Shown: piece by piece, positions 25,410-32,296 of the stretch
Layout of the letters: each line of letters starts with the position of its first letter
Position numbering within the stretch: the first letter of the stretch is position 1
Assembly (NCBI GenBank): GCA_947164985.1
Contig: CAMUYI010000001.1
Span: forward strand, 124,001-188,000
Origin: an uncultured Bacteroidales bacterium
Lineage (GTDB): Bacteria > Bacteroidota > Bacteroidia > Bacteroidales > Paludibacteraceae
Reading direction: 5' to 3'
DNA length: 64,000 bases
The notes under the pieces: model-generated
What the model saw: only the letters and a program-made list of their open reading frames with translations
Databases searched by the model: none
Told to the model about the DNA's origin: nothing
Program-made: the position numbers and the translations under genes

Positions 25410-26036
25410 ATGGCAAAGAAAAATCAACCACGCATTTTGGTAGAACGAATGATAGTGTATAGGCGTGTGCCTAAAGCGTACATGAAAAAAGATTGTAACG
25501 CAGCCATCTATAAATCCTTCGCGCGCTTTCCTGTGAAGAACCCGCATTGGCTATTCGAGACCATGGAATATCAAGGACAGGAATTTTTGTTGGACTCTAT
25601 CCACGAAGTTGCATACGACGCGAAAGGCAGGAATATCCATTGTTTCCGTGAAACTAAAGATGAAATGGTAGAGGCTACAACAGTTTATATTCCAGCCGCG
25701 GACGGCAACACCGTTGAGGTGTACGCATGTAGTAACGGTCACGTGGTAATAGGTACAAGCGGTTTTGAGGGAAATCCAGGCGATGACCCTAATTGCTATT
25801 GGATTAATGATGGTTGTATAAGCGGTTTTACCGAACAAGAATATAATTCTTGCGAGGATGAGTCCGATATGACTGAGGAAGTAAAAGAAGAAATAGATAA
25901 GTTATTTGAAGATGTGAATAGACGTCAAGTTATTGAACAAGACGAATACGGCAAACCGCTCAAAGAAATCTCTTGGGATAGAGATGAAATCCTCGATTAT
26001 ATAGAGTATGAATATGTATATGCGGAACAGAAATAG
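25410..26036 (+). CDS. Hypothetical acidic protein
   Basis: This 208-residue soluble protein has no signal peptide. It begins with a basic segment (MAKKNQPRILVERMIVYRRV), has a beta-rich centre, and an acidic C-terminal third (SDMTEEVKEEIDKLFEDVN). No motif is recognised. It is 7 bp downstream of the lipoprotein gene and ends just before a structured non-coding region, so it closes a two-gene operon. Confidence 0.65.
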   Translation: MAKKNQPRILVERMIVYRRVPKAYMKKDCNAAIYKSFARFPVKNPHWLFETMEYQGQEFLLDSIHEVAYDAKGRNIHCFRETKDEMVEATTVYIPAADGNTVEVYACSNGHVVIGTSGFEGNPGDDPNCYWINDGCISGFTEQEYNSCEDESDMTEEVKEEIDKLFEDVNRRQVIEQDEYGKPLKEISWDRDEILDYIEYEYVYAEQK

Positions 26037-26149
26037 TTGCCTAATAAGAATGCCGGAACCTGCTTAGAATTCTATAAGGCAACTTGAGTCCCTCGGAGGG
26101 GCATTGAGCGAGATCGTATCAAACTTTGCGCCGAGGGGCTCTTTTTTTT
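26037..26149 (+). terminator. Two tandem stem-loops ending in a terminator
   Basis: The first stem is GTTGCCT (26037-26043) with AGGCAAC (26077-26083). The second is GAGTCCCTCGG (26086-26096) with CCGAGGGGCTC (26131-26141), followed by eight T. Loops of 33-34 nt are large for a plain terminator, and an internal alternative pairing (CCCTC/GAGGG) is possible. It may be a terminator with extra structure or a small structured RNA. Confidence 0.6.
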
Positions 26150-26212
26150 GTCCATTGTCCCGTCTAAGAGACGTTCATCTTGCATCTGGTCACAATTTGC
26201 AGGATGTGTGAT

Positions 26213-27631
26213 TTAATCAAATAAATCATCCATTGTTAATTGGTTCGGGATGCCTTTGGCATATGCATTGCGAACCAAGCCGTACGAAGTAACCATCACG
26301 ATACGAACCGCTTTGCGTGTTTGGGTGACATTCTGAAAGATTGTTTTCTTATCCCGCACGTCCTCATCGTCTGCTTTCGTCATCGCGTACGGGTCGCTAT
26401 AGAATTTCATTTCGCACAAGTTGATCACATTATCGCTCCGATCAATGAGCAAATCAATTTGCGCCCCTTTCTCCTTGTCATTCTGCGGACGATACGTCCA
26501 TGAGTAGATTCCGCACTCCATACCGGATATACCAAGTGCTTTCAGTATTTGGTTTTCGTGAAGCATACAAACGCGCTCGAATGCCAAACCGCTCCATGCA
26601 CGATATTCATGTGTCCCAATCATAGTCGTCCAACGAGTGCGGCTACCTTTGTTGGTTTCTGCGATGAACTTAAAATGGAACAAGGTAAAATTATCAATCA
26701 ACTGATAACGGGTATCCTTTTTTACTTTACCCAAGGCTGTATAAGAACGAATAAAGTTGCATTGCTCCAACTCTTCCAACTTCTCTGCCAACTTACCACC
26801 CAAGTTGATTGTCAGTGCTTTATCCAGTTCGTCAAATGTCATTCCAACTTTCTTCGTGCCTAATGCCGTGATAATCTCAATATACGGTTGCGGTGCACGG
26901 AATAGCGAAGCGTATAACGCTTTGAACTCATCGCGTAACTCGGCTGTCTCGTCAAAGAACAGATTGTCGATGTTCTGCGCCCATGACCACTCCGGTCGAA
27001 GCAAACTCCAATAATACGGCACTCCGCCCAAGACCATATATGTCTCCAAAATATCGCGATGCGTCATCTCTAACGACCGCTTCTGTGCATACAACTCACA
27101 TTCTTTCAAGTTAAACGGGCGCAGATGTACCTGACGAGTCAAGCGATTATGCAAACCACCCTTGTTATGAACGATATTACCGATGATCCATGAAGTGGCG
27201 CTACCGCATACAATCAACACGATGTCATCACGCAGATTTGCCCACCCGTTCCAGAAATGCTCGAAGGCAGTCAAAAAACGGCTTTTCGGCGTATCTAACC
27301 ACGGCAATTCGTCAATAAACACAATCTTCTTTCCTTCCGGCAACGAAGCAAGGTAGTCTTGCAACATATGGAAGGCTTCAAACCATGTCTTCGGTAACTT
27401 GCATTTCTTAACACCTGCGCTGCGCAAGGACTCACGGAACTCCCAAAGCTGTTCTGACTTTGACGCCTTGGCTAATCCCGTGTGAACGAACGCAAACTTT
27501 CCTCCGAAAGTCTGCTTTACCAAATACGTTTTTCCTACGCGGCGTCTGCCGTAGATAGCACAAAATTGTGACTCATCGCTCTCTAACAGTTCCAGCAATG
27601 CCTGTTGCTGTTTTTCTCGTCCGATTAACAT
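26213..27631 (-). CDS. AAA-family ATPase with C-terminal DUF234-type nuclease-like domain
   Basis: This 472-residue protein is of the ATPase_2/DUF234 kind. It opens MLIGREKQQQALLELL with Walker A GRRRVGKT (28-35), Walker B KIVFIDELPWLD near residue 100, and an RLTRQVHLRPF sensor region. A winged-helix-like middle (MTFDELDKALTINLGGKLAEK) follows, then a C-terminal QIDLLIDR...LCEMKF segment whose D..ExK pattern fits a PD-(D/E)XK fold near residue 390-410. The family is widespread in archaea and gut bacteria with no settled role. I prefer the start at 27631, because upstream in-frame codons precede the conserved IGRE motif. Its promoter region holds TTTCCGAAA repeats. Confidence 0.85.
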   Translation of the reverse strand: MLIGREKQQQALLELLESDESQFCAIYGRRRVGKTYLVKQTFGGKFAFVHTGLAKASKSEQLWEFRESLRSAGVKKCKLPKTWFEAFHMLQDYLASLPEGKKIVFIDELPWLDTPKSRFLTAFEHFWNGWANLRDDIVLIVCGSATSWIIGNIVHNKGGLHNRLTRQVHLRPFNLKECELYAQKRSLEMTHRDILETYMVLGGVPYYWSLLRPEWSWAQNIDNLFFDETAELRDEFKALYASLFRAPQPYIEIITALGTKKVGMTFDELDKALTINLGGKLAEKLEELEQCNFIRSYTALGKVKKDTRYQLIDNFTLFHFKFIAETNKGSRTRWTTMIGTHEYRAWSGLAFERVCMLHENQILKALGISGMECGIYSWTYRPQNDKEKGAQIDLLIDRSDNVINLCEMKFYSDPYAMTKADDEDVRDKKTIFQNVTQTRKAVRIVMVTSYGLVRNAYAKGIPNQLTMDDLFD

Positions 27632-27661
27632 AATTGGAGTGGTTTTAGTTAAAAATCGCCG

Positions 27662-27693
27662 CAAAGATACGAATAATTTCCGAAATGTGCAAG
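27662..27693 (-). promoter_or_regulatory. Promoter of the ATPase/DUF234 gene
   Basis: Minus strand: CTTG (27693-27690), 20 nt, TATCTTTG (27669-27662). One TTTCCGAAA box lies within the spacer. Confidence 0.72.
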
Positions 27694-27776
27694 AAAAAAA
27701 TGAGATTTCGGAAAAAATAATGTAATTTTGTATAGATATTTTCCGAAATCATGTGTTTTAAATATAGATTCCGGAA
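27677..27776. promoter_or_regulatory. Four spaced TTTCCGAAA boxes, candidate operator
   Basis: Quasi-palindromic boxes are centred near 27681 (TTTCCGAAA), 27710 (TTTCGGAAA), 27744 (TTTCCGAAA) and 27773 (TTCCGGAA). The spacings are 29, 34 and 29 bp. They occupy the divergent region between the ATPase gene and the 95-residue protein gene, so a repeated regulator-binding site is likely. Confidence 0.55.
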
Positions 27777-27814
27777 AAGATTGCGTATTTTTTTACACTA
27801 AAACAACTGGAATT

Positions 27815-28102
27815 ATGAATCAAAATCCAATCAATCCAACCGAGTGGGCATTTATGCAATTGGAGCAAGGCAACATGCAACAAAAGTTAACCAAATCAGT
27901 CTTCTCTATCGATCCGATTGACTATCGCCGATTGGCGTACTTCCTCATCGAAATCCGACGGGCTGCCTACAAAAAAGCACACATCAAACGTACACTCAAA
28001 AGTGTCCTCGATGAATTCGATGTCGAGTATCATACCTACTACAATTGGCGCGAAAAATGGTATCTTTTGCTTCCGCACGCGATAAGAATCCTGCTCAAAT
28101 AA
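27815..28102 (+). CDS. Small hypothetical protein divergent from the ATPase
   Basis: This 95-residue basic helical protein (FLIEIRRAAYKKAHIKRTLKS, then FDVEYHTYYNWREKW) may contain a helix-turn-helix-like region, but no family is recognised. Its start (MNQNPINPTEW) is separated from the ATPase by the repeated TTTCCGAAA boxes, which makes it a candidate regulator of the pair; this is inference. A plausible -7 box TAATTTTG at 27723-27730 lacks a clear TTTG at the normal distance. Confidence 0.55.
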   Translation: MNQNPINPTEWAFMQLEQGNMQQKLTKSVFSIDPIDYRRLAYFLIEIRRAAYKKAHIKRTLKSVLDEFDVEYHTYYNWREKWYLLLPHAIRILLK

Positions 28103-28167
28103 CTTTGCAAAAATTACAAATTTTTCCACTTTTTTCACCCTACCTTTGCACCGGATTTCCAAAACAA

Positions 28168-28224
28168 CGACAAGCGCTTGTCATAATTTTTAACGAGCTG
28201 ACAGCTGATCGCTGAAGGCTGAAA
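28168..28224 (+). repeat. Palindrome and 7-bp repeat upstream of the small-gene cluster
   Basis: The 14-bp perfect palindrome GACAAGCGCTTGTC is followed by heptamers AGCTGAC, AGCTGAT, CGCTGAA, GGCTGAA ending just before the ATG at 28239. An upstream TACCTTTG (about 28140-28147) could be a -7 box. Confidence 0.55.
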
Positions 28225-28238
28225 ACTATTTAATTATT

Positions 28239-28658
28239 ATGGCAAAAAAAGAAGTAAAAGCCATCACACTGGCTAAGAATGAAGCAAAGAAGAGTATCAA
28301 ACCGTTCTGCGAGGAGTCGGTAAAGTTAGCGAACCAGAAGGCGAAAGTGGAAGAACTGCGTCCTTTGGCGGTCGAGGAACTGCAGGCGAAGTTAAACGCC
28401 GATCCGGACACCAGGGATTTCACCGGTACGGTGGTCTGTATGTACGATGACAAGATGTATAAGATCCGCGTGCAGAGACCGGACAAGACCAACTGGCGAT
28501 CCAAGCGTCTGAATGATGCTAACTTGCGTGAATACAAGCAAATCATGAAGGAGATCGACAAGAAAAAAGAGAAAGCCGAGGAGTTGGTTGCTCAATTGGT
28601 CATTGACCATCCGAAGTGTGTCAATCAGGGTTTCACCATCGCTTTTCTGAACAAGTAA
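28239..28658 (+). CDS. Hypothetical helical protein, first gene of the small-gene cluster
   Basis: This 139-residue, strongly charged, helical protein is Lys/Glu-rich at both ends (MAKKEVKAITLAKNEAKKS; KQIMKEIDKKKEKAEELVA) with a short beta-like centre (TGTVVCMYDDKMYKIRVQR). No family is recognised. It is the first of a run of very short genes that ends with the lysis-type pair and a basic repeat protein. Its base composition is closer to the core genome than the 23-25 kb genes. Confidence 0.6.
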   Translation: MAKKEVKAITLAKNEAKKSIKPFCEESVKLANQKAKVEELRPLAVEELQAKLNADPDTRDFTGTVVCMYDDKMYKIRVQRPDKTNWRSKRLNDANLREYKQIMKEIDKKKEKAEELVAQLVIDHPKCVNQGFTIAFLNK

Positions 28659-28659
28659 C

Positions 28660-28794
28660 ATGGACGAGGCATACAAGCTCATCGATGACTTCAATGCCCT
28701 TACGGAGGACGCCCAAACAATGGTTGCTGATTATGTTATCGACCGGGCGTCCTCCAGTGCCCTCCGAGATGAGATCCGCAAAAGGAGCGAGTAA
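28660..28794 (+). CDS. Very small hypothetical protein (44 aa)
   Basis: The ATG at 28660 follows the previous stop by one base and opens a 44-codon frame (MDEAYKLIDDFNALTEDAQT...) ending in RKRSE. It is acidic and helical. The tight spacing and codon use suggest that it is real and co-translated, but there is no homology evidence. Confidence 0.45.
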   Translation: MDEAYKLIDDFNALTEDAQTMVADYVIDRASSSALRDEIRKRSE

Positions 28795-28853
28795 AAAGAA
28801 AACAGAAAAGAACCAAAAGAATAAAGAAAAAAGCAAGCATGCAAGCAAGCATT

Positions 28854-29159
28854 ATGGAAAATTTTGATATATTTTGGGATCTGTTTGATCCCGATTCTGA
28901 ATTTAACAATCGGCGTAGAGCCTGCCGCGAATTGTGGGAGAAAAAAGGCGAGCAGCAGCAAGCCATTATCGAATTTCTCAAAAGCGGCAAGCAGCGCAGT
29001 TCAAGAAACCCCTATTATTTCCTCGCGGACTTTCGTGTTCGACCGCCGCAAGTCATGTCCTACAACGACTACTACGCCAAGTTTGGCACAACCGAAGAGC
29101 GCGACGGATGGAAGATGGCAAACCCGACGGGAAATAAAGTGATTTACGTAAAACAATAA
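28854..29159 (+). CDS. Hypothetical protein (101 aa)
   Basis: The product starts MENFDIFWDLFDPDSEFNNRR and ends GNKVIYVKQ. It is a small soluble protein with an aromatic, acidic N-terminus and a basic helical centre (KKGEQQQAIIEFLKSGKQRSSRN). A start five codons upstream (28839) lies in a GCAAGC-rich repeat and is less likely. The pattern RNPYYFLADFRVRPPQ is reminiscent of short phage/replication-associated proteins of Bacteroidota, but I cannot assign it. Confidence 0.55.
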   Translation: MENFDIFWDLFDPDSEFNNRRRACRELWEKKGEQQQAIIEFLKSGKQRSSRNPYYFLADFRVRPPQVMSYNDYYAKFGTTEERDGWKMANPTGNKVIYVKQ

Positions 29160-29172
29160 AAAAATTATTAGT

Positions 29173-29466
29173 ATGAAAGTAGAACTTATGCCCGGAATCG
29201 CAGCTATCTCCGGCAAAATGGGCGAAACCCAAAATGGTCATCGTCTCGAATTCAGAACCTTCAAGAAAGCCGACGGCAGAACCGAGGTGCGCCTCTATTC
29301 CATCCCCAAACAACCCCGCACAAAACCGCTTTCCGAAGCCGAGATACAAGCCCGTTCCCGCTTCGCTAAAGTGAATGCCGAAGTATCCAAACGCATCAAA
29401 AACGGCGATACCAGAAGCCGACAGCTCATCTTCAAAGAGGTTTACGCCGAACTGTTTGGCAAATAA
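29173..29466 (+). CDS. Small basic protein, paralogue of the 30781-31170 product
   Basis: This 97-residue protein has a segment LY-(x)-RTKPLSEAEIQARSRF (about residues 41-74) that aligns with LY-(x)-RTTPLTNTEVAARARF in the 129-residue protein encoded at 30781. Both have an N-terminal beta-like SGK region. I infer a common family of small nucleic-acid- or structure-related proteins found in Bacteroidales accessory clusters. Function unknown. Confidence 0.6.
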   Translation: MKVELMPGIAAISGKMGETQNGHRLEFRTFKKADGRTEVRLYSIPKQPRTKPLSEAEIQARSRFAKVNAEVSKRIKNGDTRSRQLIFKEVYAELFGK

Positions 29467-29474
29467 AGATCATT

Positions 29475-29522
29475 CGTGGTCCGTTTACGATTCGTTTACG
29501 GTCCGTTTACGGTCCGTTCTCG
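29475..29522 (+). repeat. 11-bp tandem repeat CGTTTACGGTC
   Basis: Three full 11-bp units (29482-29514) with partial units at both ends fill the spacer before the next small gene. The period equals about one helical turn. Confidence 0.7.
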
Positions 29523-29547
29523 TACTTTTATCGTTACTTAATTGCTT

Positions 29548-29781
29548 ATGAAAGAGGATAGGAAAATCTTAATCACTTCGGTCTTGAACCATCTTAAGGA
29601 GAAAGACCCGGTATGGGGGCATGCGAATATGCTGCCTAAGTTCAAAGACCTGTATGCCGGCTGGGCGGCTACATGCATGCGCCATCATCGGCACAACAAA
29701 GTGTACTTCTCCCGAAAATGGCACGACGGATGGCTGCCTTGGGAAGAATATTTGGACTTTTTCAAGTACGCCATGCAGTAA
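29548..29781 (+). CDS. Hypothetical protein (77 aa)
   Basis: The protein begins MKEDRKILITSVLNHLKEKD, has a Trp/His-rich centre (YAGWAATCMRHHRHNKVYFSRKWHDGWLPW) and ends in FKYAMQ. The start is the ATG at 29548; an upstream TTG is less likely. No family is recognised. It is followed by a terminator that also carries the promoter for the lysis-type genes. Confidence 0.5.
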   Translation: MKEDRKILITSVLNHLKEKDPVWGHANMLPKFKDLYAGWAATCMRHHRHNKVYFSRKWHDGWLPWEEYLDFFKYAMQ

Positions 29782-29802
29782 AGTTATCATTTGTTAACCA
29801 AC

Positions 29803-29834
29803 GGAGCCACAAAATTTGGTGGCTTCGTTTTTTT
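29803..29834 (+). terminator. Terminator carrying the next promoter's -33 box in its loop
   Basis: Stem GGAGCCAC/GTGGCTTC (29803-29810 and 29819-29826, one G-T pair) followed by seven T. The loop contains TTTG (29815-29818). Confidence 0.78.
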
Positions 29835-29846
29835 GTTGTACCTTTG
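29815..29846 (+). promoter_or_regulatory. Promoter of the holin/DUF5675 cassette
   Basis: TTTG (29815-29818), 20 nt, TACCTTTG (29839-29846). The spacer includes the right arm and T-tract of the preceding terminator. Confidence 0.75.
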
Positions 29847-29898
29847 CACCGGATTTCAAAAAGAGGTCCTGCTCTCGCGGCTAATTCCGCGAGCATAA

Positions 29899-29925
29899 TT
29901 TTGAATTTTTAATTTTTAATTTTGA
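29899..29925 (+). repeat. 7-bp repeat AATTTTT upstream of the holin-like gene
   Basis: Heptamers AATTTTT and AATTTTG precede the ATG at 29927 directly. Confidence 0.55.
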
Positions 29926-29926
29926 A

Positions 29927-30124
29927 ATGAAAGAATGGATCAACATACAATTACTCACCGCCTTCGTGCTTGCCTTCGGAGGGCTCGTAATGCTCTTCTG
30001 CGGAATTTATATCTCCCCTTTGGGACAGATCCACGAATCCCTTCTCGTCGCCTTCGGAGAAGTCGCCACCTTCGCCGGTAGTCTATTCGGTATAGACTAT
30101 GTTTATAAGCGGAAGAAGAAATAA
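29927..30124 (+). CDS. Holin-like two-TM protein
   Basis: This 65-residue protein (MKEWINIQLLTAFVLAF...) has two hydrophobic segments (about 9-29 and 40-57) and a basic tail (YVYKRKKK). This is the size and layout of Bacteroidota phage holins that end in a GIDYxYK motif. With the DUF5675 gene next door it looks like a lysis pair. No other phage head or tail genes are present, so it may be a domesticated or mobilisable cassette. Its stop codon lies in the following 7-bp repeat array. Confidence 0.65.
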   Translation: MKEWINIQLLTAFVLAFGGLVMLFCGIYISPLGQIHESLLVAFGEVATFAGSLFGIDYVYKRKKK

Positions 30125-30158
30125 TTTTTAATTTTCAATTTTCAATTTTCAATTTCTC
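30121..30158 (+). repeat. 7-bp repeat AATTTTC between holin-like and DUF5675 genes
   Basis: Four heptamers cover the holin stop codon and the spacer up to the next ATG. Confidence 0.7.
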
Positions 30159-30518
30159 ATGCTCACTCTACAACTCATCCGCGATGAAGTGATGGACGAT
30201 GGCGTTTACGGCCATATTGATATCATCGGTGAACGGGACTCGTTCCGACTTGGTTCCATCGAAAACCTCAATTACCTCATCCCGCCGGGCAAGTACCCGC
30301 TCAAACACACCTGGTCACCCAAGTTCCAGAAGTTCATGACTCTTATCGACGAGGTCCCCAATAGAGAAGGTATCCGCATCCATTCCGGCACCAAACCCGC
30401 ACACTCCACCGGATGTGTACTACTCTCCACCTTTGGAGTCTCAACCATAGAAACTGCTATCAAAAACGCACAAGCCTATGACGAAGAAATCTTCCTCGAA
30501 GTGATCGGTGATCTGTAA
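30159..30518 (+). CDS. DUF5675 family protein, putative peptidoglycan-active lysis enzyme
   Basis: This 119-residue protein contains GIRIHSGTKPAHSTGCVLLS (H75, H82, C86), which resembles the HxnS/T-x-GC active site of L,D-transpeptidase-like and DUF5675 proteins. The IPPGKYPLKHTWSPKF segment is also typical. DUF5675 members sit next to holins in Bacteroidota phages, so a role in cell-wall cleavage is likely but unproven. No signal peptide is present, consistent with release through a holin. Confidence 0.7.
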   Translation: MLTLQLIRDEVMDDGVYGHIDIIGERDSFRLGSIENLNYLIPPGKYPLKHTWSPKFQKFMTLIDEVPNREGIRIHSGTKPAHSTGCVLLSTFGVSTIETAIKNAQAYDEEIFLEVIGDL

Positions 30519-30570
30519 CAACCAATAAATACATCTTGCATTTTTGTTTTATTTTTAAAACAACTACATT

Positions 30571-30681
30571 ATGAAAACAGAACAAGAAGAACAATCCTGG
30601 ACGAAAGTCCTCTTTGAGATCATCCTCAAAATCATCACCCTTGGCTTCTACCACATCGAGAAGCACCACAACCAAAAATAG
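30571..30681 (+). CDS. Very small membrane-prone protein (36 aa)
   Basis: The frame (MKTEQEEQSWTKVLFEIILK...) has one hydrophobic/amphipathic stretch (VLFEIILKIITLGFY) and a His/Lys tail. Its place between the lysis enzyme and the basic structural protein matches the small proteins annotated as smalltalk in related clusters. The sequence similarity itself is weak and this link is inference. Confidence 0.45.
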   Translation: MKTEQEEQSWTKVLFEIILKIITLGFYHIEKHHNQK

Positions 30682-30718
30682 GTAAAACGCTCGCCTATTA
30701 AAAGAAAGAGCCGATCCT

Positions 30719-30760
30719 GCTAGTTGACTAGAAGACCAGTTGACCAGTAGACCAGTTTAA
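30719..30760 (+). repeat. 8-bp repeat CCAGTTGA/CCAGTAGA
   Basis: Units CTAGTTGA, CTAGAAGA, CCAGTTGA, CCAGTAGA, CCAGTTTA lie in the leader of the 129-residue gene. Confidence 0.65.
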
Positions 30761-30780
30761 CACAAAAAAAACTCACTCTT

Positions 30781-31170
30781 ATGGCAAAAGTTGAATGGAA
30801 TGACGCCATCAAAACCGTCAGCGGTGCGCTTGTTAAGATCAACAAGAAATCGCAACACGCAGCAGACCAGAAGATGATCCTCGCTACCCACCGCGTAGCA
30901 GCTACCTCTTCTACTGCTTGTAACCGCCTCTACGTCCGCGGTCTGAGTGCGGTCACCCGTACCACTCCGCTGACCAACACTGAGGTAGCAGCCCGCGCAC
31001 GTTTCACCGCTGTACGCGCAGCCGTTGCAACCCGCGCAGCCGACCTGAGCAAACAACTTGCTGACCAGCAAGCCTTCATGGCTCAGAAAGACCTCGCAGG
31101 CGGCAAAAAGACCCTCAAGGCCTACTACTGGATGGTTTGCGGCGCCGAGTACGACCAGCAACACGGTTAA
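30781..31170 (+). CDS. Small basic Ala-rich protein, paralogue of the 29173-29466 product
   Basis: This 129-residue protein is Ala/Arg/Lys-rich and helical (ARARFTAVRAAVATRAADLS, then QQAFMAQKDLAGGKKTLKAYY). It shares the LY...PLT/S..E..AR.RF..V motif with the smaller paralogue upstream. Codon use here is strongly biased to preferred codons (GCA, CGC, GTA, ACC) compared with nearby small genes, which suggests high expression. Nucleoid-like or structural function is possible; I do not assign it. Followed by two tandem hairpins. Confidence 0.65.
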   Translation: MAKVEWNDAIKTVSGALVKINKKSQHAADQKMILATHRVAATSSTACNRLYVRGLSAVTRTTPLTNTEVAARARFTAVRAAVATRAADLSKQLADQQAFMAQKDLAGGKKTLKAYYWMVCGAEYDQQHG

Positions 31171-31179
31171 TCGGTCATG

Positions 31180-31245
31180 GTATCGCGTCATGGATGCGCG
31201 ATACTGATCTATCGAAGAGTCTCTCTTAATGAGAGGCTCTTTTTT
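31180..31245 (+). terminator. Tandem hairpins ending the small-gene cluster
   Basis: The first is GTATCGCG/CGCGATAC (31180-31187, 31197-31204). The second is GAGTCTCTC/GAGAGGCTC (31217-31225, 31231-31239) with a T-run, the actual terminator. Confidence 0.85.
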
Positions 31246-31315
31246 ATTATGGTTCCCCATGAAAAAGGATTCTTTAACTAAAAAATACACATTAAAGTAA
31301 AAAATTACACATTTA

Positions 31316-31347
31316 TTTGCATATGTGGAAAAATTGTTGTATCTTTG
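31316..31347 (+). promoter_or_regulatory. Promoter of the rfbA operon
   Basis: TTTG (31316-31319), 20 nt beginning CATATGTGG, TATCTTTG (31340-31347). Confidence 0.8.
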
Positions 31348-31380
31348 CGGGCAGATTGAAAAACTAACAGCATACAGCAT

Positions 31381-32253
31381 ATGAAAGGTATTATTTTGGC
31401 CGGAGGAAGCGCGACGCGTTTGTATCCGTTGAGTAAAGCAATCAGCAAACAGATCATGCCGGTATATGACAAGCCGATGATCTATTATCCGCTAAGCACG
31501 TTGATGCTTGCCGGCATCCGCGAAGTGCTGGTGATCAGTACGCCGCGTGACCTGCCGATGTTCGAAGAGTTATTAGGCGACGGCAGTCGTATAGGCATGA
31601 AGTTGAGTTACAAAGTGCAATTGGTACCGAACGGTTTGGCACAGGCGTTTGTATTAGGCAAAGAGTTTCTCAACGGCGAACCGGGATGCTTGATATTGGG
31701 CGATAACATGTTCTACGGTCAGCATTTCGGACATATGTTGAAAGAAGCTCTGGCGAGTGCAGAGGCAGGCGGCGCATGTATCTTCGGTTATGAAGTAGCA
31801 GATCCTCGTGCGTACGGCGTAGTAGAGTTCGATGCAGAGGGTAAGGTGCTGAGTCTGGAAGAGAAGCCGGCGGAGCCGAAGAGCAATTATGCGGTACCGG
31901 GATTGTATTTCTACGACGAGACGGTATGCGAAAAGGCGGCCGCCCTGAAGCCGAGTGCACGTGGCGAATACGAGATCACGGACTTGAACAAAGTATATCT
32001 GAATGAAGGAAAACTGAAGGTTAAACTGTTCAGCCGCGGTTTTGCATGGCTCGATACGGGCAACTGCGACAGTCTGCTGGAGGCCGGTAACTTCATCGCG
32101 ACGATCCAGAACAGGCAAGGATTCTACGTAAGCTGTATCGAAGAGATCGCATGGCGCAACGGATGGATCAGCACGGAGCAGTTAGCTGCGCTTGGCAAAG
32201 AGATGAAAACCAATTACGGTCGCTATCTCGAGAGACTAGCGTCTAAGGGTTAA
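31381..32253 (+). CDS. rfbA: Glucose-1-phosphate thymidylyltransferase
   Basis: This 290-residue nucleotidyltransferase has [35 protein letters not shown] and [10 protein letters not shown], all diagnostic for RmlA. It forms dTDP-glucose from dTTP and glucose 1-phosphate, the first step toward dTDP-rhamnose for surface polysaccharide. RmlB, C and D are not in the window, so the gene stands apart from its pathway here. The final codons and stop are continuous with a 7-bp repeat array. Confidence 0.95.
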   Translation: MKGIILAGGSATRLYPLSKAISKQIMPVYDKPMIYYPLSTLMLAGIREVLVISTPRDLPMFEELLGDGSRIGMKLSYKVQLVPNGLAQAFVLGKEFLNGEPGCLILGDNMFYGQHFGHMLKEALASAEAGGACIFGYEVADPRAYGVVEFDAEGKVLSLEEKPAEPKSNYAVPGLYFYDETVCEKAAALKPSARGEYEITDLNKVYLNEGKLKVKLFSRGFAWLDTGNCDSLLEAGNFIATIQNRQGFYVSCIEEIAWRNGWISTEQLAALGKEMKTNYGRYLERLASKG

Positions 32254-32296
32254 AACGTTAAATTGTTAATTGTTAAATCGTTAAACGGTTAAGTTG
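32251..32296 (+). repeat. 7-bp repeat array between rfbA and the regulator gene
   Basis: Units such as CGTTAAA, TTGTTAA and CGGTTAA begin at the rfbA stop and run to the next start codon. Confidence 0.65.

Noticed and set aside
28168..28181. GACAAGCGCTTGTC as a terminator
   Set aside because: A perfect palindrome without a loop makes a poor RNA hairpin; a protein-binding site is more likely.
29475..29522. 11-bp repeats as a replication origin or iteron array
   Set aside because: Only three full units, no replication initiator gene nearby and no DnaA-box pattern noticed.
23387..31315. Accessory island as an integrative element or prophage
   Set aside because: No integrase, transposase, relaxase, attachment-site repeat or tRNA boundary could be found; only the lysis-like pair suggests phage origin.
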